Part shown: positions 7,538-15,138 of the stretch, in pieces
Numbering within the stretch: the stretch's first letter is position 1
How the letters are laid out: every line of letters starts with the position of its first letter
NCBI GenBank assembly: GCA_964529445.1
Contig: CAZGWJ010000003.1
Span: 15,672-79,671, forward strand
Direction of reading: 5' to 3'
From: CAZGWJ01 sp964529445
Lineage (GTDB): Bacteria > Oederibacteriota > Muellerivitia > Muellerivitales > Muellerivitaceae
Length of the DNA: 64,000 bases
Translations under genes and position numbers: made by a program
The notes under the pieces: model-generated
What the model saw: the letters and a program-made list of their open reading frames with translations, nothing else
What the model was told of the DNA's origin: nothing
The model's database searches: none

Positions 7538-9109
7538 CTATGTATTTGTGTTCGTTAAATGCCTACCAACATGTCCAATGACTATCTTTTTAACCGCATG
7601 ATCCCGATACATATGTATCGACAAACACTTATTCGGTTGTTTCGCGCCAAGCGTAATATGGTTTTCAAATAGTACCTTCTCGCCTTTATAGATGAATTTA
7701 TACTCTTCTCCCCATTTCCCCTCCGACGTCTGTGAGATGCCATCTTTATACTCATATCCTTTCGTTCTGAAAAGGTTTCGTAGTGAGCATTGCTGACCTG
7801 CACCCGAAATACTTTTCTTCCATTGTTCTGCCACATCATTGATGGCATCCAACGCCTGAAATACGTTATCCGGTCTCGAGTATGGAGAGTCTTTTGCTGA
7901 TTCTATGGCACTATCAAGGAATAGAATATTGGTAAATCTCTCTCTCGCTGCTAACACTGCATCCAAAACCGACCCATATTCCTCATTATCCCCAGATTCA
8001 CTTTGCTCCTCATTCGAAGAGCGCGTCTTGCAATTAACACACATTTGATATAGCTGTTGCTTAATGGCGTCATTTTCTTCCAGTAATCGTTGCTTCTCAA
8101 TAATATTCATGTCGTTAATCTCTACCATCTCTGACCACGAACGATATAGCTCGTCATAGCTCGTTGTAGTGCGTTCCTTGATCGCTTTTATACGTTCATT
8201 TTCAACCACCGCCCTGAACTTCGCGATCTCGGACGGCTCGACATATTGCATCGCCGCCGCTTCACACACAGTGTTAAACACAGCATTCTCAAAATACCGT
8301 AATTCCCTGAATGATCGAATCGTTGTACCAAGCCAACATTTATGGTAAGCGGAGAGATCGCCTTCTCGAAAACGCGGCCAATATATCCTCAGTGCACCGT
8401 TGTAACACCCCATCCCCTTACCAAGAGCTTCCGATAACTTGTATGTAGTCCATTTATCCTCTAAAACCACAAATACTGCCAATCCCAGCAGCCTCTGAGC
8501 TAGAGGTGATGGATCGAATATCAATACGTTATTATAGTTCTCTTTGGATAATACGATGATTGGGATCCGGCGTTCCGCCGTTTTAATAAATTCCACCAAA
8601 CTCGGCACATCCTCGACTTTGATCACATAGACCTGATCGTTAATCTCAATCCCTGAAATAAACGCTGGACATTTCCCAACAAGCGTTTTTACGATTCGTG
8701 GTGCACCCAGCTGAATACGCGGTGGTGCAACAATGCATTCTGTAGCTGATATGCGGATTACCAGGCAGAATATGATTTCCTTGGCACCTTTCAAAACACT
8801 CACCGATATGTGCCATCGCAGTCCAGGATCGTCGTCATGCGGGTGGACCCAACTCACATCATAAAGGACAACATTATTCGAATCCTTCTCTTGATATCCC
8901 TTCACTTCAATTCGGCTTGCATCTTCCAATAGATATTCTTTCGTCAATGTCTCGTCGATGGTCAAATCAATTTTCTGTCCACTCTCTTTTCGCGCGTTAT
9001 ATCTACAACATACCCATTCATTTACTTCACGCCAAATACTCTCGAACAATTCCTTGATACCACGTTCATCGCAAGGAAAGCGAAGAATACAGGCATATAC
9101 CGGATGCAT
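7538..9109 (-). CDS. Uncharacterised 523-residue protein, partner of the membrane HEPN-like protein
   Basis: The start is firm: GAGGAGGTGAAAA precedes the ATG. Residues 1-270 resemble, from memory, the N-terminal part of many unnamed bacterial proteins with a pattern PSPLAQRLLGLAVFVVL followed by YNGALRIYWPRF. Residues about 300-365 are coiled coil ending in a CVNC pair. The last 90 residues form a compact module with FENHITLG and IVIGHVGRHLTN, a type of C-terminal ending I associate with defence-island proteins. No catalytic motif is recognised. It is the upstream gene of a two-gene unit with the membrane protein at 5284-7491. Reasonable roles are sensor or nuclease, but neither is shown by the sequence. 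Confidence 0.6.
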   Translation of the reverse strand: MHPVYACILRFPCDERGIKELFESIWREVNEWVCCRYNARKESGQKIDLTIDETLTKEYLLEDASRIEVKGYQEKDSNNVVLYDVSWVHPHDDDPGLRWHISVSVLKGAKEIIFCLVIRISATECIVAPPRIQLGAPRIVKTLVGKCPAFISGIEINDQVYVIKVEDVPSLVEFIKTAERRIPIIVLSKENYNNVLIFDPSPLAQRLLGLAVFVVLEDKWTTYKLSEALGKGMGCYNGALRIYWPRFREGDLSAYHKCWLGTTIRSFRELRYFENAVFNTVCEAAAMQYVEPSEIAKFRAVVENERIKAIKERTTTSYDELYRSWSEMVEINDMNIIEKQRLLEENDAIKQQLYQMCVNCKTRSSNEEQSESGDNEEYGSVLDAVLAARERFTNILFLDSAIESAKDSPYSRPDNVFQALDAINDVAEQWKKSISGAGQQCSLRNLFRTKGYEYKDGISQTSEGKWGEEYKFIYKGEKVLFENHITLGAKQPNKCLSIHMYRDHAVKKIVIGHVGRHLTNTNT

Positions 9110-9290
9110 TTTTCACCTCCTCAACAGGCTTCGTTTATCGACAATTCGAAATCAACAATCGCAAGACCCATTTTCCCCATAGGCACTGACATGCCCACAT
9201 CTTGGCACGAGACCGATGGTGTGACTTTGCAAGTTCTGGGGTACCAACACTTCTTTTCAATGTTCCACTCCAACCACACAAATTCACTAT

Positions 9291-10451
9291 TTATCCGTTG
9301 CCAAGCACCATGATTCGTTCCCTATCCAAAGGAAGCTCATATACTCTCCGGTCGTTGCGTGACACTTTCTTGCCCTGGAAATCCAGGTAATGGGCCAGAT
9401 CCGGAAATTGCTCCTCGATCTTCTTCTTAAGTCTCGACATTACAGGGCGCCAATTCTGAGCGTTGCGGATACTTTTCACCCACTCCTCATCCGTAAACAT
9501 CCCCTTCCCCATAGCGAGTCTCTTGAGAATCGTCATATCTCTATCGTCAAAATCGATTTCCGCGTCCGGATCACCGCTGGGCGCGCTTAAAGCACAACCC
9601 CGCTTATGGCACGTAGCGCAGTTTTCAGCTTTGGGCTTGGTCGGGCATAGCTTATATCTGAACTTTCGTTCCGCCATGATCGCCAACCACCACAATTCAC
9701 GCGGAGCGGCATCGAGTTCCTGGCCATTGATCGTTATCAAGTGTTGCTTATCGTCGAAATTAACAACAAGTCGAGGGGCTTCCAGTGCCTCGTTTAGCGC
9801 CGGAAATACTTTTCTCAGCGGCTTGTTCAGCAAGTCCTTCCGCGATCTCATAATGGTGTTTCTAAGTCTCGGGAACGGGACTTCGAACAGGTTTGTCCAA
9901 TTCGCTTCTTTGGGCTTGTTTACGCGGGGATAGAACCAATTTGGGATCGAGTTGATCTTTGCTTCAGGACCGTTCAACAGGACATGAAACAGCTCGTCTT
10001 GCGGTCGTGCGTACACGGTCATCCCAAGGATCATGTAGGCTGACATGGTCTTGCGCCCCCCCGCCAGCAGGACATGAAGGTCTACGTCGTCCTGGGCGGT
10101 CCAATAGCGCATCCTTTCGGCGATAGCCTCCTCCATAATCTCGTTGTCGTCCTTGTTGTCCAGGTTCCTGCTTTTCATCCCGCCAGGTATCCTCACAGTC
10201 GCCCTGGAGAATTCGGGCCTGGGGATCTTCTTGGAAGACAGCCTGTATTCCGAATACAGCTTTTCAACAGGGTTCTTCTTGGGATCAAGGAAGCCACGCT
10301 CCTCCATACGGGCGAGACCCGATGCGGTCGTGAGGACTTCGATAAGATGAATGGGCTTCTTTCTCTTGATCCAAAATTCGTACAGGGCATTTGTCAAGAC
10401 CTGAGGTGTCATGCCCATTCCAGCAAGTAGGACATTTCGTCTAGCGGTCAT
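9291..10451 (-). CDS. CARF/ring-nuclease protein of the NE0113 (TIGR02584) type
   Basis: Members of this CRISPR-associated family have a CARF-like domain that binds, and in ring nucleases cuts, cyclic oligoadenylate. The 386-residue protein shows the signature NVLLAGMGMTPQVLTNALY at 6-24, VLTTASG near 39, and HVLLAGGRKTMSAY at 126-139 followed by YARPQDELFHVLL. A Cys cluster (269, 278, 281, 286) may bind zinc, and residues about 320-380 look like a winged helix. No CRISPR array or cas effector genes are visible in this window. Its start overlaps the end of the upstream membrane-protein gene by 11 bases, implying a shared operon and function. Confidence 0.75.
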   Translation of the reverse strand: MTARRNVLLAGMGMTPQVLTNALYEFWIKRKKPIHLIEVLTTASGLARMEERGFLDPKKNPVEKLYSEYRLSSKKIPRPEFSRATVRIPGGMKSRNLDNKDDNEIMEEAIAERMRYWTAQDDVDLHVLLAGGRKTMSAYMILGMTVYARPQDELFHVLLNGPEAKINSIPNWFYPRVNKPKEANWTNLFEVPFPRLRNTIMRSRKDLLNKPLRKVFPALNEALEAPRLVVNFDDKQHLITINGQELDAAPRELWWLAIMAERKFRYKLCPTKPKAENCATCHKRGCALSAPSGDPDAEIDFDDRDMTILKRLAMGKGMFTDEEWVKSIRNAQNWRPVMSRLKKKIEEQFPDLAHYLDFQGKKVSRNDRRVYELPLDRERIMVLGNG

Positions 10452-11913
10452 TCTTCATCCCCTCGACGTCGTCGATCGTCTTCTTGAGAAGCTCGAGATT
10501 CTCGCCAAGATCCCTTTTAAACTTGGCGGGTTCACGCATGATGATCGACAGGGACTCTTTGGAACAAAGATTCCTGAACTTCCTCAATCGGTGCATTCTC
10601 TCACGCAATCCTGGGCTGAAACCCGCCTTGCCGAGTGCGCCGATGAAATCCATCTGGAAATCCTTGCGTTCGCGGCTATCCAATGGAACGTTGAACCGCA
10701 CCGAGCACCAATTCAGAAGATAGAAGAAAGTGTACTCATAGTAACGCGCGGCAAGAATCAGCTGATCGTGCTTATACTCGGCATTCGCGTTATTGAGTGC
10801 AACACGCATTAGATGCGAGGCCTCCGCCGAAGTGATCTTGACACGAGCAGCCTCGAAAGTCGTTCGCACAAGGTGTCGCCATTTCGAGATCGTCGGTTGG
10901 ACATCCTCTACCGATTCCCATATCTGCAGATTCGCCTTCTGGACTAGATTTTCGGCGAACGAGTGGATATCACCCTTCATTTTCGGATAAGCTTCTTGCT
11001 GTAAATACCGTAAAGTACTCGACTCGACCACGCCGACAACTTCAACTGCCTTATCCTGCAATTTTCTGATCTCCTTTTTCTTATCAAAGAGCGCTTTTAA
11101 TAGCGTGCCAACAGCGACAACCAGCATGGCTGGCGGGAAGAAATGCGCACTCGCCCAAGCCAGAGTATGCCAGCCCATCGCCAGAACAACGGTTCCCCCA
11201 GCAGCCGCCAGTGCACCCTTGGTCGCGAAATCGACCGTATCATTCCAATCCAACCTGATCCCCTGCAACTTAACGGTTCCTTTGAGCCCAGTGTCCCAGT
11301 CTTTCGCAACGAAAGAGTTCCAGTCCTTGGCAATTTTCACAGCTGTTTCATTTATGGCCGTCTGGACAGCAACCCTGACTTGTTCCTCGCCGACATGTCG
11401 TACTAAGATTCTTGTCAGGAAATTGTCTGGGATTCTTTCTTTTTGTTTGCTAAATTTCGACTTTATGAACCGCCAAGCATTGCTAACGGTTTCTCCCATC
11501 TCACCAACAATGCTGTATTCCTTCTCAATATCTTGGCAAATCGACACCCTGCAGACATCGAAGTATCCAGCAACATGATGAATAAGATGATCGTAACTGT
11601 CCTTAAGGATCTCTTCCCTTTTTTCTATGATCTTATCCGTCATACCCTTAAGGGAGATCTCGCGCTTTTCAATCTCAACCATCAACTCACCCAAATACTC
11701 GATGCGGCCCTTTGCGTCATCCGGTGCGGTTTTCTTGAAGAAGGGCAGATCGACGGGTATGAGTGCGTAGTCGACACGCGCCATGATCCGGTCAAGTTCG
11801 CGCTGGCGAGCCGCTTCCTTGGATTCGGTGGATCTGAATATATTGATGAACTTGGAAAACGTTTTTCGTAGAGAGGACAAGAGATTTCCGAACCATTGAA
11901 ACATCGGAAACAC
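10441..11913 (-). CDS. Membrane-hairpin protein coupled to the CARF gene
   Basis: A 490-residue, mostly helical protein. A hydrophobic hairpin spans about 229-276 (ALAAAGGTVVLAMGWHTLAW then PPAMLVVAVGTLLKAL), flanked by long amphipathic helices. The layout recalls the membrane-insertion and stalk parts of bacterial dynamin-like proteins, but I see no GTPase P-loop. The gene ends inside the CARF gene (11-base overlap), so the pair is likely a sensor and its membrane effector, or an effector and its off-switch. That functional link is inferred from gene order only. A candidate promoter lies 45 bases upstream. Confidence 0.6.
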   Translation of the reverse strand: MFPMFQWFGNLLSSLRKTFSKFINIFRSTESKEAARQRELDRIMARVDYALIPVDLPFFKKTAPDDAKGRIEYLGELMVEIEKREISLKGMTDKIIEKREEILKDSYDHLIHHVAGYFDVCRVSICQDIEKEYSIVGEMGETVSNAWRFIKSKFSKQKERIPDNFLTRILVRHVGEEQVRVAVQTAINETAVKIAKDWNSFVAKDWDTGLKGTVKLQGIRLDWNDTVDFATKGALAAAGGTVVLAMGWHTLAWASAHFFPPAMLVVAVGTLLKALFDKKKEIRKLQDKAVEVVGVVESSTLRYLQQEAYPKMKGDIHSFAENLVQKANLQIWESVEDVQPTISKWRHLVRTTFEAARVKITSAEASHLMRVALNNANAEYKHDQLILAARYYEYTFFYLLNWCSVRFNVPLDSRERKDFQMDFIGALGKAGFSPGLRERMHRLRKFRNLCSKESLSIIMREPAKFKRDLGENLELLKKTIDDVEGMKNDR

Positions 11914-11958
11914 TCCCTGAGAGGATTGAATCGGCGAGGGGATAAGTTGGATTATTAT

Positions 11959-11986
11959 TGTATAACCTTCCCTCCATTCGGGTGAA
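11959..11986 (-). promoter_or_regulatory. Candidate promoter of the membrane/CARF operon
   Basis: On the minus strand TTCACC, 16 bases, then TATACA (within TTATACAAT), about 45 bases before the ATG at 11913. It indicates that the operon starts here rather than at the gene upstream. Confidence 0.4.
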
Positions 11987-12000
11987 GGATAAAGCCTTAA

Positions 12001-12909
12001 CTAACTCTCCATGTGCCTCCAACTGCGGCCCCAATCCACCTCGCCTTCCACGAATTCCTCGTAGGTCTTTAAGCCCTTGTCACCTTCCATAAGCATTCGG
12101 AGCCCCATCGCCGCCGGGATCGAGATGAAGCCGGTTCCCGTGAGCATGAAAACCCCCTGCCCCACCAAACTGGCCACGGCGATCTTTCCTCCGCGGGACC
12201 CCAGTTCATTCATTTCGATGGGCTTGCCTTTATAAGCGGCCATGAGGGTCTCAAGCGCCAGAAGGGACCATCCCAGGAACGGTAAATGAAGGGTGGTGGC
12301 CGTTGAAGCCTGATCCACCGCGCCGTCCACTGTCCCCTGAAGATCGTCCATTTCAATGGGTACCGCTTGGACATCCCCTGCCAGACCTGCGGCCTCGACG
12401 GAGTCCCCCATTTCGTTGGGAACAATGACGTCAATATCGGGATTCTGCTCGATGGCGTGTTTGGCCGACTCCAGACTGGTCGAGGCCTTGGCCTGGAGTA
12501 CTTGGTTCACATTGCCATCATCGTCCTTGATGAGGATGTCATATCCGGGTTGGTTGGCATTTTCAGCCAACTCCGCATGGAGACCGTCCGGAAGATGGCC
12601 ATCGTTCAGATGCTCAACGTACTGGGTCTCGAAAAGCTTGCCCTTCACTCCGCTCACTAACCCCCGGATCTCATCGTGATCGCCCTGGTGTTCACGAACC
12701 GCCTCCACAAATCCCTTTTCGGCGGCCATGTCGGGGTATTGAAGACGGTATGCCTCGATCACTTCGGGGGCGATATTGGAATCGGAAACCCGGCCGAAGA
12801 GGATGTCCGCCACCGACTGGCCGCCGACGTAGAGGCTGTCAGTGCGGGCGACGGGGCTTTGGATGCCGGCTTTCAGGCGTTTTTTGAGGTTTTCAAGGTA
12901 CGGGTTCAT
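12001..12909 (-). CDS. Restriction-endonuclease-like protein with C-terminal membrane segments
   Basis: A 302-residue protein. Residues 88-145 carry the pattern of a PD-(D/E)XK or related nuclease core: GKLFETQYVEHL (Glu94), GYDILI (Asp124) and VLQAKAS (Gln139, Lys141). Hydrophobic stretches at about 207-226 and 243-275 suggest membrane association. The ATG at 12909 is preferred over an upstream in-frame GTG because GGAGG lies five bases before it. An inverted repeat (12939-12974) sits just upstream. Substrate and partners are unknown. It could belong with the small genes upstream or with the CARF operon downstream (87-base gap). Confidence 0.55.
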   Translation of the reverse strand: MNPYLENLKKRLKAGIQSPVARTDSLYVGGQSVADILFGRVSDSNIAPEVIEAYRLQYPDMAAEKGFVEAVREHQGDHDEIRGLVSGVKGKLFETQYVEHLNDGHLPDGLHAELAENANQPGYDILIKDDDGNVNQVLQAKASTSLESAKHAIEQNPDIDVIVPNEMGDSVEAAGLAGDVQAVPIEMDDLQGTVDGAVDQASTATTLHLPFLGWSLLALETLMAAYKGKPIEMNELGSRGGKIAVASLVGQGVFMLTGTGFISIPAAMGLRMLMEGDKGLKTYEEFVEGEVDWGRSWRHMES

Positions 12910-12938
12910 GGGCACCTCCAGCTGAAATGAGGAATTAG

Positions 12939-12974
12939 CCCTGTACCAGAGCTGCTACGCACCACGGTACAGGG
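12939..12974. repeat. 9-bp inverted repeat in leader of nuclease-like gene
   Basis: CCCTGTACC and its exact complement GGTACAGGG are separated by 18 bases. The nearer arm ends 30 bases before the ATG at 12909, so it could be an operator or a leader hairpin close to the ribosome binding site. Confidence 0.5.
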
Positions 12975-13053
12975 TTCCAGGGAGAAGGTTTTAGCAAGGA
13001 CACCTCACTCAACACAGACTTCAACAAACTGAGATCACCACGTCGCCTAAACC

Positions 13054-13067
13054 AGCCCTATCGGGCT
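13054..13067 (-). terminator. Short hairpin downstream of the 94-residue gene
   Basis: AGCCC-TATC-GGGCT, 27 bases beyond the stop of the minus-strand gene at 13095. The stem is short and no clear T-run follows, so it is only a possible weak terminator. Confidence 0.25.
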
Positions 13068-13094
13068 TGCTCCTCGTGATGACGGCGAAGGTCG

Positions 13095-13379
13095 TCACTT
13101 CAGAAGCACAACTACCAGGGCCGCAACGGACAGGACACAGGAGGCGAACGCGGCGACGGTCAGGATTCGGACTCGAACGAAGGCCGCCTGGAGACCGAGA
13201 TTGCCCTCCCGCAGGTTGTCGTAGAGCCGCTCCACGTTCTCCAAGCGATCCGCGTAAGCGTGCAGGACCTGGGAATATTCCAACAACGCCCGATCCGTCG
13301 CATCGTTGCGGGTCTTGCCGGTGACGTCGTCCACGCGCTTTTTCACGGCCACAGCCGCTTTCTTGATCATGTCCAACAT
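13095..13379 (-). CDS. Small single-pass membrane protein
   Basis: A 94-residue protein with an amphipathic helical N-terminus, a charged middle (LEYSQVLHAYADRLENVERL, coiled-coil-like) and one C-terminal hydrophobic span at about 70-93 (ILTVAAFASCVLSVAALVVV). The start has GGGGAG seven bases upstream. It is the kind of tail-anchored protein expected to place its helical part in the cytoplasm. No family recognised. It lies in a minus-strand run of small genes. Confidence 0.6.
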   Translation of the reverse strand: MLDMIKKAAVAVKKRVDDVTGKTRNDATDRALLEYSQVLHAYADRLENVERLYDNLREGNLGLQAAFVRVRILTVAAFASCVLSVAALVVVLLK

Positions 13380-13400
13380 GGTATGCTCCCCGTTCTTTTT

Positions 13401-13562
13401 TTAATTGATCATGTACTCCATGATCGTATCGTCGCCCTCATCGTAATCTTCGTCCTCTTCCGGAAATGGATACCCGCATTCAGAGTCTTCCGAGGCATCC
13501 ACTCCCGGATCCTGGTTTTGGCCGTTTTCCCTGCCAGGTCCGTCGTTTCGCGCATGCGTCAT
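13401..13562 (-). CDS. Very acidic 53-residue protein
   Basis: A short gene with an excellent ribosome binding site (AGCGAGGAGG) six bases before the ATG. The C-terminal half is dominated by Glu and Asp (FPEEDEDYDEGDDTIMEY). Such composition is seen in DNA-mimic and anti-restriction peptides but is also common in small unrelated proteins, so no function is assigned. It sits between the Smr-domain gene (17 bases upstream) and the single-pass membrane protein gene. Confidence 0.55.
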   Translation of the reverse strand: MTHARNDGPGRENGQNQDPGVDASEDSECGYPFPEEDEDYDEGDDTIMEYMIN

Positions 13563-13578
13563 CAGGCCCTCCTCGCTG

Positions 13579-13926
13579 TCACTTCACCCTGACCCAGCAG
13601 ATGCCAAGGTTGTACCGGTTGAGGTCCCGATCCTTCCGCAGATCCGGGAACAACCGGAACCACTGCAAGTACAGCGGATTGAAGATCTCCCACTTCTCCC
13701 CCGGGATCCATTCCAACACCACTCCCTGCTTCTGCAGGGCCGGCATGGCCTGGGGCAGGTGACGCCGGATCGCGCCACCCTTCCCGTGGGAACCCCACCC
13801 CGTAATGACCTTCACGAACCGGACGCCACGCATCTTTGCCGCGGCCAGATTCACCTTCAGCTTTCGCAAGGCCTCCTCCACGGTGGGATATCCCTGCTCA
13901 AGGTTGAGGATCTCAGTATCGGTCAT
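13579..13926 (-). CDS. Smr-domain protein
   Basis: A 115-residue protein matching the Smr fold found at the C-terminus of MutS2 and in small stand-alone nucleases: TVEEALRKLKVNLAAAK, then VRFVKVITGWGSHGKGGAIR, the HGxG-type nucleotide/DNA-binding loop, then a hydrophobic strand. After residue 75 the protein extends with an unusual Trp/Tyr-rich tail (KWEIFNPLYLQWFRLF). Smr domains nick or bind DNA or RNA. It is embedded in a run of minus-strand small genes, which suggests a role of that operon in nucleic-acid handling. Confidence 0.65.
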   Translation of the reverse strand: MTDTEILNLEQGYPTVEEALRKLKVNLAAAKMRGVRFVKVITGWGSHGKGGAIRRHLPQAMPALQKQGVVLEWIPGEKWEIFNPLYLQWFRLFPDLRKDRDLNRYNLGICWVRVK

Positions 13927-13945
13927 GAAGCACCCCTTTCCCGTC

Positions 13946-14233
13946 TCAGTTCACGTGCAATTTCGGCTGCTGATTCGGAAAATCCCTATAAAACGACACG
14001 AAGGCGCGAACCCTCGCCTCGTGTTCGGCGATCTGCTCCTCGGACAACGGCTGGATGTGCGGGCCGCACTCGATCCCATAGAAGTATTCCTCGAGTTCCT
14101 CGGCGCGCTGCTCCGCGCGATCCTGGACGTCGGACACAATGTCCTCGTAGAAAGCGCCATCCGTTTCGTCAAAGTCGGGCTCGTAGTCGAACCCGCCGTC
14201 CCAATCGGATCCGTCGTATTCAACGTGTTGCAT
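13946..14233 (-). CDS. Hypothetical acidic protein, 95 residues
   Basis: Starts at the ATG preceded by GGGAGGAATTCC. The frame continues further upstream but passes through a GC-rich dispersed repeat with no start signal, so the longer version is rejected. The N-terminal third is Asp/Tyr-rich (DWDGGFDYEPDFDETDG), followed by a helical segment (DRAEQRAEELEEYF). No family recognised. Confidence 0.5.
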   Translation of the reverse strand: MQHVEYDGSDWDGGFDYEPDFDETDGAFYEDIVSDVQDRAEQRAEELEEYFYGIECGPHIQPLSEEQIAEHEARVRAFVSFYRDFPNQQPKLHVN

Positions 14234-14267
14234 GGAATTCCTCCCAATACATCGACCTGCCACTACA

Positions 14268-14303
14268 CCCCTCACCCTGCCCTCTCCCCCAAGGGGCGAG
14301 GGA
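14268..14303. repeat. CCTCACCC-type dispersed palindromic repeat
   Basis: An intergenic copy of the CCCTCTCCCCC-AA-GGGGCGAGGG type palindrome with the preceding CCCCTCACCCTG. Sequences of this form recur between genes in many bacterial genomes (general knowledge). It folds into a stem of 5 and 4 base pairs with one internal mismatch. Confidence 0.65.
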
Positions 14304-14316
14304 AAGGAAACAACTT

Positions 14317-15138
14317 TCAACGTGCTTCATCGCCGCCTCCCTCACCCAAATCCTCGTCCGTCGTCTCGTAGATGTTCAGCATCCAAGGCATCCCCGGTTT
14401 CATGCGCGCCCACATGTCCCATCCGTGTCGGGGCGTGAGCACCCCTTCCCGCCAAGCCCATCGCACGAACCCCAGGCAATTCACCCATCCGGAACCCCAC
14501 GCCGAAAGCCCCATCAAGGCATGCATCCAGGCCCGGTAGGGTTCTTCCGCCGGTGTGAGATCGGCCACGATGAGGTCCTTGATCTCCTTCGGAGCATCCG
14601 GCCCCGGTCCTTCAAAGACGGTCATCCTCATCTGGTCGGGCATCCCATTCATCAGCCAAACGCAAAACGTCGCGAAGGCCTTCGCGGAAGCGTCCTGGTC
14701 CGCCTGGGCCAGGGTCACGGTCGGCCCGATCCTGCGGGACGGGTCGTAGCACATCCACTTCGTCATCGGGGTTTCCTGCAGCATGAAGGGTGTCATGCCC
14801 AGGGTGGACCAGAGCAAACCGCATTCGTAATTCATCTTGGATTCGCCCTTCTCGTCCATCACGAACTTCGCCACGTTCGAGGCCGAGATCTGCTCCTTCC
14901 CCTGGGGGAGTACCAATTTCCGGAGGGTCTCCTGGATGCTCAGAGGTCCCATTTCCTTGATCTTCCCGACCGCGTGCTCCAGGACTTCCTGGCCGGCCAT
15001 GAGAAAGGGGGGTATTTCCACCCCTCTTAACACCCCGCTCTCGTCCGGCCCAAATTCCAGCTCCCCCTGGGGTTCCGGTTGAACTTCACCTTCCCCGGGC
15101 ATCGGGCCGTCCTGCTTCTTTTCTTCCTGCTCGCTCAA
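14317..15138 (-). CDS. Hypothetical protein, 273 residues
   Basis: No family recognised. The first 35 residues are low-complexity and acidic (Glu, Gln, Pro). The rest is a soluble-looking mixed domain rich in Met and Trp, with WSTLGMTPFMLQETPMTKWM and WGSGWVNCLGFVRWAWREG. It begins at a TTG codon with GGAGGG six bases before it, and it overlaps the end of the DUF445 gene by four bases, so it is translationally coupled to it. Confidence 0.55.
   Translation of the reverse strand: MSEQEEKKQDGPMPGEGEVQPEPQGELEFGPDESGVLRGVEIPPFLMAGQEVLEHAVGKIKEMGPLSIQETLRKLVLPQGKEQISASNVAKFVMDEKGESKMNYECGLLWSTLGMTPFMLQETPMTKWMCYDPSRRIGPTVTLAQADQDASAKAFATFCVWLMNGMPDQMRMTVFEGPGPDAPKEIKDLIVADLTPAEEPYRAWMHALMGLSAWGSGWVNCLGFVRWAWREGVLTPRHGWDMWARMKPGMPWMLNIYETTDEDLGEGGGDEAR

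Noticed and set aside
9291..10451. A CRISPR locus implied by the CARF protein
   Set aside because: I saw no array of regularly spaced repeats and no other cas-like gene anywhere in the window.
13946..14320. Longer version of the 95-residue gene
   Set aside because: The extra N-terminus is translation of the dispersed CCTCACCC-type repeat and has no ribosome binding site.
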